A stretch of 64,000 nt of DNA, taken from Leptobrachium leishanense (lineage: Eukaryota > Chordata > Amphibia > Anura > Megophryidae). Shown in pieces: positions 20,224 to 31,877 of this stretch (the stretch's first letter is position 1; each line of letters opens with the position of its first letter). Below the pieces are notes generated by a model. That model was not told the DNA's origin. It searched no databases and saw nothing but the letters and a program-made list of their open reading frames with translations. A program made the position numbers and the translations under genes. The DNA is taken from positions 192,399,871-192,463,870 of the forward strand of contig CM019063.1 of NCBI GenBank assembly GCA_009667805.1. Reading direction: 5' to 3'.

Positions 20224-21669
20224 TTAGGGGACAGTCTGACAGTACGAGGGAGAGCATTCCAGAGAGTGGGGGCTGCGCGTGAGAAATCCTGCACAGGATC
20301 CTGCAGCTAGGCACAGGTCACTGTTTGACCTTAGGGAGCGGGCTGGGGTGTATTTGGTGATTAGTGAGGACAGGTAATGGGGAGTTGAGTTAGTGAGGGT
20401 TTTGTAGGTAAGGATAAGGATTTTGAACTTAATTCTGCAGTGGAAGGGGAGCCAGTGAAGGGACTCGCAGAGGGGAGCGGCAGAGACAGAGCGGCGGGTG
20501 AGGTGAATTAGCCTGGCGGAGGCGTTCAGGATGGATTGTAGGGGGGAGAGGCGGGACAGAGGGAGGCCAGATAAGAGATTATTGCAATAGTCGAGTCGGG
20601 AGATTACCAGGGCGTGTAGGAGTTGCTTTGTGGTGACAGCGGTAAGAAATGGCCGAATTCTGGAAATATTACGCAGTTGGTATCGGCAGGAGGAGGAAAG
20701 AGACTTGATGTGGGGGATGAAGGAAAGAGCAGAGTCAAGTGTAACTCCAAGACAGCTAACTTGGTTTGATGGGGAGATGGTGATACCCTCCACCGTGATA
20801 GAGAAGTCAGGAGGTGGGGAGGCATTGGAGGGAGGAATAAGTAGGAGTTCAGTCTTTGACATGTTGATCTTTAGGTGGTGGGAGGCCATCCAGGAGGAGA
20901 TGCCAGATAAACGGTCACTGACTTTTGAAAGGACAGGGGGAGAGAGATCAGGGGTAGAGAGGTAGATCTGAGTGTCATCAGCGTAGAGGTGGTAGTTAAA
21001 GCCAAAGCTGTTGATGATTTTGCCCAGGGAGGAGGTGTAGATGGAAAAGAACAGAGGACCAAGGACAGAGCCTTGAGGTACACCAACAGATAGAGGCAAT
21101 GAGGAGGAGGAGTTACCAGCAAAGGACACACAGAATGACCTGTTGGATAAATAGGAGTCAACCCAAGCAAGTGCAGTGTCACCGAGACCCAGAGAGTTGA
21201 GGGTCTGTAGAAGGAGGGGGTGGTCAACATTGTCAAAAGCAGCCGAGAGGTCAAGCAGGATGAGAATAGAATAGTGGCCGTGTTTTTTAGCAGTTAGGAG
21301 GTCGTTTGTGACTTTGGTGAGGGCAGTTTCAGTTGAGTGTAGTGGACGGAAGCCAGATTGCAGGGGGTCAAGTAGGGAATTGGAGGACAGGAAGAGGGAG
21401 AGGCGGTTGAAGACTAGTTGTTCTAAGAGCTTTGATGTGAAGGGAAGCAGGGATACAGGGCGGTAGTTGGATGGAGAGTTGGGATCTAGGGATGGTTTCT
21501 TTAGTAAAGGGGTAACTAGCGCGTGTTTGAAGGCGGATGGAAAGGAGCCAGTGGAGAGAGATAGGTTGAAGATGTGTGTGAGAGCAGGGGTGAGGGAGGA
21601 GGAGAGGGGAGGAATTAGATGTGAGGGAATGGGGTCGAGCGGGCACGTGGTGAGATGTGAGGAGGACAA
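20224..21669 (-). pseudogene. L2 ORF2 reverse transcriptase, copy 2
   Basis: 481 codons closely matching copy 1, with [25 protein letters not shown] and [10 protein letters not shown]. The N-terminal leader SGDISPNPGP-type piece (SITGDISPNPGPTTHPI, near 21700-21760) is joined to it by an internal deletion that removes the endonuclease. A premature divergence near 20290 truncates the C-terminus relative to copy 1. It is inactive. Confidence 0.85.
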
Positions 21670-22042
21670 TAAGGAATTGACTTATTGGATGTATTGGATG
21701 TGTTGTGGGGCCAGGGTTAGGGGATATGTCACCCGTAATAGAGTAACAGCAGGAGGGTGAGAAAGAGAAGGTGGGAATGGGATTTGTGGGAGTGATTGGC
21801 AGCACGAGAGATAGAGGGAGACCATGTTCTGAGGAAACAAAGGAGCTCAGGCGAGGCCATCATGTGGGACGAGAGGAGGGAGGGAGAGATGCAGATAGTG
21901 TAGGGGTCGGTGGTAGAGGGGCAGGAGTTCCATTTAAGGAGAAAGGTAGAAGTAAAGAGCAGAAGCGTGAGAGAAAGCATGATATAGACGTGTGTTTACC
22001 CAGAGTAAAAAGTGGGCCTTGCAGTTCCTTCCTCCAGTCCCG

Positions 22043-22174
22043 CAACTCCAGGAAATCAACTCTGAGCGTCCACTTAGGATGCCACTCAACTCCAGGAAAT
22101 CAACTCTGAGCGTCCACTTAGGATGCCACTCAACTCCAGGAAATCAACTCTGAGCGTCCACTTAGGATGCCACT
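22043..22174 (-). repeat. 44-bp tandem repeat in L2 copy 2 5' region
   Basis: Three near-identical units containing AACTCCAGGAAATCAACTCT and CCACTTAGGATGCCACT. A further diverged unit lies at 22748-22796, at the element's outer end. Confidence 0.9.
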
Positions 22175-22389
22175 TGGGGAGGTCACAAGAGCCAAGGCTC
22201 AAATGGAGCCAGTGTTAGTTGTTATATAGGGTGGATTGATTACCTATTAACTGCCTGAATGCAAACACCTGAAGCTGGATGGGCTGTGTCAATAGGGCAG
22301 GAGATTCACATGCTAATTAGCAAAGCAAATAGTGGAGAAAAACAAAAATAAATAAAAAAACAGAAAAAGACCAAGGTAACGTTACAATG

Positions 22390-22690
22390 TGGGTGCCTGC
22401 GAATACTGGGTGATGGGGGTCCTACCAGCAAAAGTATGCAGGGGATCAGTTGAGATGTGGGTGTCTGGATAATGGGTGATAATGTCTTACCAGCAAAAGT
22501 ATGCAGGGGATCAGTTGAGATGTGGGTGTCTGGATAATGGGTGATAATGTCTTACCAGCAAAAGTATGCAGGGGATCAGTTGAGATGTGGGTGTCTGGAT
22601 AATGGGTGATAATGTCTTACCAGCAAAAGTATGCAGGGGATCAGTTGAGATGTGGGTGTCTGGATAATGGGTGATAATGTCTTACCTGTG
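22390..22690 (-). repeat. 65-bp tandem repeat in L2 copy 2 5' region
   Basis: About 4.5 units with period 65 (TTACCAGCAAAAGTATGCAG ... GATGTGGGTGTCTGGATAAT). The first unit is more diverged; the others are almost identical. Confidence 0.9.
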
Positions 22691-22812
22691 GAGAGAGGAG
22701 ACACAGGAATTAGGGATCGTGATGGCGGATGGCATAGGGGATCTTGGATAAAACTCCAGGAAATCAATTCTGAGCATCCACTTAGGATGCCACTTGGGGC
22801 ATTGATAGGTAT

Positions 22813-22866
22813 CAATTCAGATGCTCAGAAAATTTAGTTTATCCCATGGGTCTTTGAAGGCAAACA
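22813..22866 (+). pseudogene. Short Gag-like piece between L2 and Tc1 insertions
   Basis: 54 bases of the retrovirus-like element left between two insertions. One frame joins in register with the capsid-like piece after the Tc1 (26158). Too short to assign alone. Confidence 0.4.
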
Positions 22867-23112
22867 TACAGTTGTGTTCAAAATTATTCAACCCCCACTG
22901 AAATTGAGTGTTTTGGCCATTTTGACATAGATTTTGATCATTCAGTCATCTTGCTTACAATTAAATCAAAGAGGCATGTGTAGGTCAGACAAATATAACA
23001 TCCTATACTATAATAGAGTAAGGCTTGGCGTGTCCGTTGGCTGCGCGCGCATGCAACCGCCGCGGCACGAGCCGGCCATGCGCTCGCCGCGGCGGTTACG
23101 AGATGCACACGC

Positions 23113-23307
23113 AGCAGCCGGGTAGAGGCTGCGCTCGCAGCCTCTACCCGGCTGCCGCGCACATCCAACCCCTGAGCGGCGAAGGGAAAGTTTCCTCGCT
23201 TCCGCTCTTTGAAGGACCCAAGCCGCGGTCATGTGGGAGTCCCACGTGACCGCGGCTTGGGTCCTTCAACGAGCGGAAGCGAGGAAACTTTCCCTGCGCC
23301 GCTCAGG
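23113..23307. repeat. Large palindromes inside the Helitron
   Basis: GCAGCCGGGTAGAGGCTGCG pairs with its complement to form 23113-23155. A longer inverted repeat with arms of about 60 bases spans 23170-23307 (GGGAAAGTTTCCTCGCTTCC ... and its complement), centred near 23238. Confidence 0.85.
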
Positions 23308-23399
23308 CAGGTAAGTATGCAGAGACGGAGCTCCAGGGGCGGCTGTCCGAATGCCGATAGAGCATTCGAACAGCCGCCCCATGTCTGGTCTGGGGTCTG

Positions 23400-23612
23400 A
23401 GCTTGGGGGCAAATATCCATGAGAGCTTGGGGGCAAATATCCATGAGAGCGTGGGGGCAAATATCCATGAGAGTGTGGGGGCAAATATCTATGAGAGCGT
23501 GGGGGCAAATATCCATGAGAGCTTGGGGGCAATATCCACGAGCTGGGGCAGTATCCACGAGCTGGGGCAGTATCCACGAGCTGGGGCAATATCCACGAGC
23601 TGGGGCAGTATG
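23400..23612. repeat. Two adjoining minisatellites inside the Helitron
   Basis: Six units of about 24-25 bp (GCTTGGGGGCAAATATCCAT plus GAGA) at 23400-23540, passing into five units of about 19 bp (GAGCTGGGGCAGTATCCAC) to 23612. The two units are related. Open frames here are artefacts of the repeat. Confidence 0.9.
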
Positions 23613-23722
23613 AACAATAGACTGCCCTCTGGGCAGGCTTTCCAACTAGTAACATTTATAATGAAATAACCACAAATGTCTTTACTGTGCTCACATCATT
23701 ATCAGTTTTATTCAACCCCCAA

Positions 23723-24742
23723 TGGTAAATGGAGTTTATTCGGCGCAAGGTCTTGTTACCAGTGGGGTACCTCAGGGGTCAGTACTTGGACCCATTCTAT
23801 TTAATATTTTTATTAGTGATATTGCAGAAGGTATTAATGGAAAAGTATGTCTAATTGCTGATGACACAAAGATTTGCAACAGGGTTGACGTTCCTGGAGG
23901 GATCAGCCAAATGACAAATGATTTAGGTAAACTAAAAAAATGGTCGGAGCTGTGGCAATTGAGTTTTAATGTGGATAAGTGCAAGATAATGCACCTGGGA
24001 CGTAAAAACCCAAGGGCTGAATATAGAATATTTGATACAGTCCTAACCTCAACATCTGAGGAAAGGGATTTAGGGGTTATTATTTCAGAGGATCTAAGGG
24101 TAAGTAGTCAATGTAATAGAGCAGCAGGAAATGCTAGCAGAATGCTTGGTTGTGTAGGGAGAGGTATTAGCAGTAGGAAAAGGGAAGTGCTCATGCCACT
24201 GTACAGAGCACTGGTGAGACCTCACTTGGAGTACTGTGTGCAGTACTGGAGACCGTATCTCCAGAAGGATATAGACATCTTAGAGAGAGTTCAGAGAAGG
24301 GCTACTAAAATGGTGTACGGCTTGAAGGAGAAAAGTTACCAGGAAAGGCTTAATGATCTTAACATGTACAGCTTGGAAAAAAGACGAGACAGAGGAGATA
24401 TGATAGAAACATTTAAATACGTAAAGGGAATCCACAAGGTAGAGGAAGGGAGTATATTTAAAAGGAAACAAAGTAGCAAAACAAGAGGACATAGTCTTAG
24501 ATTAGAGGGGCAAAGGTTTAAAAGTAACATCAGAAAGCATTATTTTACTGAGAGGGTGGTGGATACATGGAACAGTCTTCCAGTTGAAGTGGTAGAGGCC
24601 AAAACAGTAATTGAATTTAAGCAAGCTGGGATAGGCATAAGGCTATCCTAAACAAAAGATAAATCCAGGTAAAGTATCCATGTAATTGGGCAGACTAGAT
24701 GGGCCGAAAGGTTCTTATCTGCCGACATTTTTCTATGTTTCT
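23723..24742 (+). mobile_element. CR1 LINE, 5'-truncated, inserted in Tc1 copy 1
   Basis: Extra relative to Tc1 copy 2, between CCCCCAA and GTGACATT. The 3' end has the CR1-type block GGGCCGAAAGGTTCTTATCT, then GCCGACATTTTTCTATGTTT. No poly-A tail, as expected for CR1. Confidence 0.88.
23725..24651 (+). pseudogene. CR1 reverse transcriptase, C-terminal half
   Basis: 309 codons starting inside the RT domain. It retains [20 protein letters not shown], a catalytic box that reads CLIADDTKI (residue before ADD is I, where family members usually have F or Y), and the C-terminal region YRALVRPHLEYCVQYWRPYL. Everything upstream, including the endonuclease and first catalytic aspartate, is missing through 5' truncation. 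Confidence 0.85.
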
Positions 24743-24757
24743 AAGTGACATTCAATC

Positions 24758-25803
<1,046 letters not shown>

Positions 25804-26157
25804 CTAGAAGGAGCTGAGTATCACAGTCATTTTAAAGCTGCCTAATTGGTGCTTATTATGCTTTATTGCTGCTCCGTTACATCCACAGGTGTTTTCAATA
25901 CCTCATTGAAAACACTTGAATGAACCTCTGTTCTTTAGAGTGGTAGTCTTTAAGGGGTTGAAAAATTGTGTCAATGAAGAATTCACAAAAGAAACACTTA
26001 CTACTGTATTACAAAACCAATTGATGTCATTTTAGTTGCATATGGTTCTTTAAAAAGTCCTTGTAGGATTTCATTCTGAATACAATTACAAATGTACACT
26101 AAATTCCCTAAAACCCTTTACAGCATTGGGGGTTGAATAATTTTGAACACAACTGTA

Positions 26158-26331
26158 GGTATTTTTTTCATTCTTTGAAAGAATCTGGTATACGTAACTG
26201 GAGTAAAATAGTCTCCGAGGTCAAATCTGAATTTGGGCCTCACCGCACCAGCCTAGCTGCGAAAAGAGCAATTTTAACTCTAAAATGCAGACCTAATCAA
26301 AGCCCCTGACTCCAGGAGAGCAGGAGGATAA
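26158..26331 (+). pseudogene. Gag capsid-like piece of the retrovirus-like element
   Basis: A frame open from the Tc1 junction to the stop at 26329-26331 encodes FFHSLKESGIRNWSKIVSEV and, further on, FGPHRTSLAAKRAILTLKCR with a QSP motif. The pattern of helices (W in the middle, FG, then LxxLKxxxQS) resembles the C-terminal part of retroviral capsids. I can see no zinc knuckle after it. Confidence 0.5.
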
Positions 26332-26534
26332 CACCATATGTGTTCCCCATGAGAGAATTCGAGATATATGTTTTGGAGAATGACGTGCTAATTATTCACC
26401 TCCACAAGAGAGAGACAGAACCAAATGTGCATAGAGACCAACCATTCTCAGTTCTTAATTGAAATAGAGAAGATAAATGAAGAGGTATTTTTCCCTATAC
26501 ATGTAAATAGTTTAGTTAGAGAAAAAATGGCTAA
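26332..26534 (+). pseudogene. Retrovirus-like element, unassigned coding remnant
   Basis: Open pieces in two frames (YVFPMREFEIYVLENDVLII near 26336, then FFPIHVNSLVREKMA before the MITE). They could be the start of Env. No protease, RT or integrase motif is visible. Confidence 0.35.
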
Positions 26535-26960
26535 GGCTAGGGTCAGACTAACGCATTTTTCACGTTGTCCGTGAAAAAGTGCGTTCGAACGAATGGACTT
26601 ATTTTTTCACGGAATACGCGATAGCGGTCATACGATGCGCAGTTTCATCCGTGATTTTGTACGGATCATCAATAAAACACTTCTTGTGTCTGGACGTTAT
26701 GTTGGCCGGACATTAGCAGCGTCTGACGTCTCCTAATCACGCACACACGCCTCTAGCGGACGCAGCGCACTCTGTACGTCAGTACTAGTGGTTTCACGTT
26801 CTCGAAAAAATGCGTTTGTTTGCCGCTTGCGTTGCGCGGCCGCACTTTTGTGCGACCGTACTTCGTATATTGGCCGTCATTGCCCGGCATCTGCTGCTAG
26901 CACGGCCGTGATTATGTGCGGCTGCACGCGCGTTCGCACTGCCTCAGTCTGACCCTAGCC
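26535..26960. mobile_element. MITE with GGCTAGGGTCAGAC termini, copy 1
   Basis: Perfect 14-bp terminal inverted repeats (26535-26548 and 26947-26960). The interior is unusually rich in CpG and in ACGT-type words compared with its surroundings. A second copy is at 57565-58003. The ends recall PIF/Harbinger MITEs, but a target duplication is not clear. Confidence 0.75.
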
Positions 26961-28300
26961 TATGATAGATTTGCGCCAGGAAAATAGCTATATTAGGAAG
27001 GAGCTGCTGAATAAGATGGCTAACCTTAAAGTGATCAGATACCTGAATCCTCAAGATGAGTGGATAACAGATCTAGATAATGACGGAGACGGTCATAATG
27101 TCATTGGAAAATGTATGTTATGTATTTCTATAAGAAATAAAACTGCCAAGCTCTATTGCATGATTGTCATCCTAGATCATCTCAGAATGTGAAGATGGAC
27201 CAGCAGAAAACACTTAACTGGTATCATGTGAAGTGATTGTTTTGATTAACATGTGATTATTCTTCCCAGCATTCAGATGTTTAACTCAAGTTAGTAGATA
27301 GACTAGATCTGTACGGTTAATTAAAGTTAATCAGAGATCAGAGTATCTATAGGGAATTTGAGTGAAATCGCTAGTTGTGTTTAAGGAAAACTGACTGGTG
27401 TATAGATTGAAATCTATGAATGGTTATTTATACTCTTTCTTTCAACAGAAATAGAGAAAAGTGGTTAATCCAAACTGCGACGCTAATCCGCAAAAATGAG
27501 TCGGACCACCAAGGATATTGCGATTATCTGGAAATTCTACGATTTTCCGCACAATTCTGAGCAGATCCAAAACTTGAACCAGAACCGTCTTCTGGTAGTA
27601 TAAACCAAGAAGCGCCTGGATTTCTTCTGACGGGAAGGAGAATGTTAAAGTCCCATGTGAATCAAGCTCATGCAAGCGTGAAAGACATGCTGGATAAAAC
27701 CAGGAAACCATTGATTGATATGTACAAGAACCACCGGAAGAAAAGATTTGCCGCATATTTTATTGCAACCGCTGTTTTACACAGAAAGAGAAGCAAATGT
27801 TTACCGGAAGGATCTGGTACAAAACCAGAAGGTGTTGATACCTACGCCAGTGATTCTTGTAAAAGTTCCTAAAGAATCAAGAGTTGTTATCAGAGAAGTT
27901 ACTCTTTATCCGGTCGGAAATTAAGTCTGGTATGACGAGATACAAATCGTCGACGCATTCCAAGGTCGAGAGATACCTATGAATCCGGATTTCTGCTAGA
28001 GAACAAGCCTGATCATACCATTGAACTTCTAATAAAGAAAGATAATCTAACGATTTATGCTCCAATGTATTCAGAGCTTGATCATCAATTGCTATCTGCT
28101 TATAACGTGCCAAAAATTACAGAGATTGTGATTTGTATAGTAATTATGTTTCTAACTGTCTGGATGATTGTACTAACAAAGAAAGTACGTACATTGAAGT
28201 TTAAAAACACTGCATCTTCAATTATTAAATGGATGAAAGAAGAAAAACGTGTTGCGAAAGGTGGAAACCTAGCCTAATTGATTAAAGTTGAAAATATCGC
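26961..28300 (+). pseudogene. Env-like region of the retrovirus-like element
   Basis: Pieces in changing frames between the MITE and the 3' LTR. 26962-27190 (IDLRQENSYIRKELLNKMAN...) has an N-K-T glycosylation site and paired cysteines. 28065-28277 ends the region with a single hydrophobic span ITEIVICIVIMFLTVWMIVL (about residues 18-37) followed by basic residues and a short tail, as in a retroviral transmembrane subunit. Position next to the 3' LTR supports Env, which would mediate entry. Many frameshifts and stops; inactive. Class of retrovirus not determined. Confidence 0.55.
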
Positions 28301-28337
28301 ATGCTTCCATCGATCTCTCTTGAAAAGGATCAGATGA

Positions 28338-28350
28338 AACCAAGGGGGGG
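28338..28350 (+). promoter_or_regulatory. Polypurine tract
   Basis: AACCAAGGGGGGG, three bases before the 3' LTR start; this is where plus-strand DNA synthesis would be primed. Confidence 0.65.
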
Positions 28351-28660
28351 TTATGTTGGGTATATTATAATGAAAAAAATTTAAAATGGATGCCTGTAGC
28401 CATCTTGTTTTAATGTAAAGTCTTTCTTTTTCTATTTTCCCTAGTTTTAGAAATAGACAGAGATTTTTTTTAAATAGTTCATGGCTAGGTGAACGTTAAG
28501 AGTTATGGCCAGACATGATGTTAAAGACGATAAAATGTCTTTATTTGATATAATGCTGAGCTAAGTGCCAGACGTTATATTTACTGAAGAATAGAATTTC
28601 TGTTGATTTTAACTAGAAAGGAATTTAGCTGATAAAATAGTACCCAGTAAAAAAAATTTG

Positions 28661-30381
28661 GGGGGGGCGTGGTCGGCTGCTGTGGGGAGAAGATGTGCCA
28701 TGATTGAGCTCCGCTCTAATCTGCCCTGTTAGAGGCGGTTTGGGGTCCTTTGCTCCATCAGATATCCCCGATAAGTGACCCCTCTGCGGCTGACCACCGG
28801 GTCTACACTTTCTGGAGTCCGTCTAGCTCCCCCTCCAGACCAGAGACTCTATTCCCGGCAACTGTTCAGGGCCGACATGCTGCCTCGGCGGCCATATTGC
28901 GGCCTACCTTTGGCGATGGAACCTGGCCCTGTTGTTCCCTCGCTGCCTTGGAGGACAACCTCCCTTGACGAGTGCCTGGATCGGGCCGTGGGGACGGTGG
29001 GCCCCCGTCACCCGGCTTCTGCAGCTGTCGGTAAGGCAGGGAGGGACGATGGGCCGGGGACTTGGATGAGAGGTGCTTCCCCTACCTCCCATGTGAACCC
29101 GGGGGCTGCAATATCAGCATTCGATGCTTGCCTGGAGCTGTTGGGAGATGACGACAATGCCCCACTTAGCAGAGGGGTTTGGCGCCGTTTAATGGCGGTG
29201 ATGTCGGCCTGTCGGGGAGTGACGACTCATTTGCCGCTCGGGGATGCTGCTGCTTCGCTAACTGACCCTGCCGATGGATATGGATCTGCGGAGATGGAAG
29301 GAGGGCATTGTGGCAAAGTCGAGATGCTGACGGGGGAGCCTGACACTCTGGGAGCGACCTCGTGCATTGTAGCACTGCCACCGCTGGATTTGCTGGAGGT
29401 GGATGGATTTCTCGGTCAGCGGCCTGTGAATTACCTGACCAGGCGGTGTCTGTGGTGGCTTACGAGGATCCGACTGGGAGCCTTCCAGCGGAGATGTCGG
29501 TGCTGGGATGTTCTCTGACCCCGGTGACAGCTGAGAAAGTCGCTGGCTCCCTCTCGGCTGCCCGGTGTGGGTTGGGGCGGCTTACCTGCGTTCCTGATGA
29601 GACCGAGCGACCTGAGATGACCTGCGGGGCGCTGCCTGAGATGGCCCCGATGCCGTTCCTGGATGCTGGATGAGGAGTCTCTTCCCCTGCTCCTTTCGGC
29701 GGATCTTCCCCCATCGCTGAACTGTTCCTTGATGACTTTTCTTTTATTTTATTCCCTTGCTGTGCTCTATTATGAGGACTTATATTTTTACAATTTTTGT
29801 CTTCAGCGGCTGCCATTGTGGACATTTTTCGATATCCCCCCCCATTTTATTTCGATGTCCTATCATTAGAGACCCCTGTCTCTCCCCCCCTTCCCTTTTT
29901 TTTTTTTTTTTTAATTAATTTACTTATTATTATTATTTATTTATTTATTTTTTGGCACTCTCCGTGTGGTCCCGAGGTGCGCCACTATGGCTCCGCTTGT
30001 CGTACTTGGCCCTCGGACTACCGGGCCTCGTGACGTTGTCCCTCCATGGCCTCCTTCGGGAGTGTGCCAGGAGTGTCACGGTTATGGCCTGTGCCTATCC
30101 CCCACACCCCTTCCCCCTTTTATTTTATGTTTTTTCCTATTTTATTAATATTTTATTTCTCTTATACTTCTTATTTTTAGTTGTTTACCCTCGATGAGAC
30201 CCCCTCTTGGGGGATGTTTGCTAACATGTGATTTTCCTCAGATGACTTCTTTTGTTTTATACTGCTGTGTTTCTCTGATGACATTTCATGGCCCTGCGAG
30301 GTCATTCCATGCTTTGTATGTTGTTAAGCTGACTCTTTTTCAAAATAAAAACTTTGAAATATAAAAAAAAAAAAAAAAAAA
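28661..30381 (+). mobile_element. L1-like non-autonomous element with poly-A tail
   Basis: Flanked by a 10-bp duplication AAAAAATTTG (28651-28660 and 30382-30391). The 5' end is G-rich (GGGGGGGCGTGGTCGGCTGC) and the 3' end reads CAAAATAAAAACTTTGAAAT then poly-A, both like L1 ends. No reverse transcriptase or endonuclease motif lies between. A GC-rich frame at 28775-29518 (247 codons) has no domain I recognise. Confidence 0.75.
28775..29518 (+). CDS. GC-rich open frame in the L1-like element, unknown
   Basis: 247 codons, rich in Ala, Gly, Leu, Arg and Pro. I recognise no motif. It could be the remnant of an L1 5' region rather than a protein. Its composition contrasts with the AT-rich LTR around it. 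Coding status is doubtful. Confidence 0.2.
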   Translation: MTPLRLTTGSTLSGVRLAPPPDQRLYSRQLFRADMLPRRPYCGLPLAMEPGPVVPSLPWRTTSLDECLDRAVGTVGPRHPASAAVGKAGRDDGPGTWMRGASPTSHVNPGAAISAFDACLELLGDDDNAPLSRGVWRRLMAVMSACRGVTTHLPLGDAAASLTDPADGYGSAEMEGGHCGKVEMLTGEPDTLGATSCIVALPPLDLLEVDGFLGQRPVNYLTRRCLWWLTRIRLGAFQRRCRCWDVL

Positions 30382-30647
30382 AAAAAATTTGACAGGAGTG
30401 GAGATATTAATTTACTTTTGACAGGAGAGACCCAAAGTCTAGGATTGAATATAGGGTCTTTGTTAAAACAGATTGATCTTTGACCTGAGATAAGATATTA
30501 AAATTAAATTGTGGAATTAATTTGAAGAGCAACACTGCCCTCTTGAGGTATAGTAAATATTATATTAATATAGAGAAAAATATTTAAATGAAAGGGGTAG
30601 ATTGTCAGTGACGTCAAATTGACTATAATTGGAGCTGTACTGTTCGT

Positions 30648-30812
30648 CCCAAGGCATTCAGATTTCCAGGACACAAGGCATTCAGATTTCCAGGACATGA
30701 TAATGCATTGACATTCAGACCATCCCAGGACAATGCACTTCAGATCATTCCAAGACACGATCATGCATTGATTCAGATTGCAGATCATTCCAACACCCAA
30801 TACATTCAGGTC
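30648..30812 (+). repeat. Direct repeats in the 3' LTR (possible U3 enhancer repeats)
   Basis: AAGGCATTCAGATTTCCAGG occurs twice in tandem at 30650-30695, followed by three or four degenerate units with CATTCAGA or TTCAGATCATTCCA. Repeats of this kind often mark LTR enhancers; function is inferred. Confidence 0.55.
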
Positions 30813-31774
30813 CACACCTCTAACGCACATGTATTGAATATCTGACATTGTTTTGGAATATGTGAAAATTATCAATCAAAGAATATTGCTGCTGTAACTC
30901 ATTGAATCCAGATTGAACAAGTAATGTATGAGAAAGCAAAATTAAGTAATTAATGTAATTATATATATATCTGGAGTATTTCTTGCAACAGATAGACTGA
31001 GATATCTCAGATTACTGTTAGATCCAGAGTCTTCAAAATATTTCTAAATCTGCAGATAGAGATATGAAGAAGAATCGGATATAAGGATTTATCCTAAAGA
31101 AATTGTTGCAAAGTGATATATAATGCTATACGGATATATATATATATATATTGAATTTGGAAGTTACTGTGATTGAAATTAATAAGCAAGGAATTATATA
31201 ACTACAATATAAAAAGCAGAAGATTAGAAGCTTAATTCTCGATATTAGGGGAGGATTCACTAAATAGGTTTTATTACTTATCATTCTAGAAATAGAATAA
31301 GTGATAGCTCATCTTTTGTTGATCCACGTAGCATAGAGAGATACATATATCTCTATGAGATCTAGCTTGTTAAACTTTGGTTTGCTGGGAAATACATGTT
31401 AATTGTTTTCGTTAAGCAGAAATGTTTATTAACCATTTGTGTATAGTTACTAACTGATAAAATAAATGACATTAATCATATATGCAGTTACTAACAGGAG
31501 ATACATATATTGAGAAGCTAGTGTCTATGTGCTGATGAATGGATATGTTGTTTATAAATCTTTGTTTATGATATGAGATTTGAAATTTTTTGTATACGTA
31601 ATAAATACATATATGTTTTTATATTTTATATATTAGTGTATTCTTCAAAGCAAAACACAGACAATTAAAAGAATTTAGGAAAATTTCTAGGAAATCTAAA
31701 CGATTGATATTTATATCTCGTATAAGTTTCTTATTGAATATAAATCTCGACAAGACCAGAGACTGACTGTGTAT

Positions 31775-31777
31775 GTG

Positions 31778-31824
<47 letters not shown>

Positions 31825-31877
31825 TCTGAGGGCTGGTTTGTTTTTGTGTGTGTGTGTATGTGTATATACATATATAC
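31775..31877. repeat. (TA)n and (TG)n simple repeats
   Basis: Alternating TA at about 31785-31816 and TG at 31846-31862. The Gmr1-like copy B inserted at its edge. Confidence 0.9.

Larger units (their letters stand above)
19934..22805 (-). mobile_element. L2-clade LINE, copy 2, internally deleted, with 5' minisatellites
   Basis: The 3' end is at 19934-19995 on the minus strand (AAT-type tail, then GCGCCAGCATATTCCGCAGC read on plus). Flanks carry a 7-bp duplication TAGGTAT at 19927-19933 and 22806-22812, so the tandem-repeat region up to 22805 belongs to the element. The protein-coding part is deleted between about 21680 and 21690, which removes the endonuclease. Confidence 0.85.
23001..23649 (+). 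mobile_element. Non-autonomous Helitron
   Basis: Compared with Tc1 copy 2, exactly this stretch is extra, placed between A (23000) and T (23650) with no target duplication. It starts TCCTATACTATAATAGAG and ends CTAG. A hairpin CTGCCC-TCT-GGGCAG (23622-23636) lies nine bases before CTAG. All are Helitron hallmarks. It has no Rep/helicase gene; inside are large palindromes and two minisatellites. Confidence 0.9.
28354..31752 (+). repeat. 3' LTR of the retrovirus-like element (holds an L1-like insertion)
   Basis: Starts TGTTGGGTATATTATAATG, ends CTCGACA. About 1.67 kb once the insertion at 28661-30391 is set aside. It matches the 5' LTR at both ends and supplies the middle part that the 5' LTR lost. 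Confidence 0.88.

Noticed and set aside
22043..22690. CRISPR-like regular repeats
   Set aside because: The repeats are contiguous tandem units with no unique spacers, in a eukaryotic LINE 5' region bounded by target duplications.
23229..23669. Long overlapping frames on both strands with repeated motifs (for example CPHALMDI)
   Set aside because: They are translations of the Helitron minisatellites, open on both strands because the unit contains few stop codons.
26535..26960. CpG island promoter of a host gene
   Set aside because: CpG richness coincides exactly with a MITE bounded by inverted repeats, and the second copy shows the same; no gene starts nearby.
28775..29518. A possible host exon in the GC-rich block
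   Set aside because: The block lies wholly within an insertion with target duplication and poly-A tail, so it is part of a mobile element.
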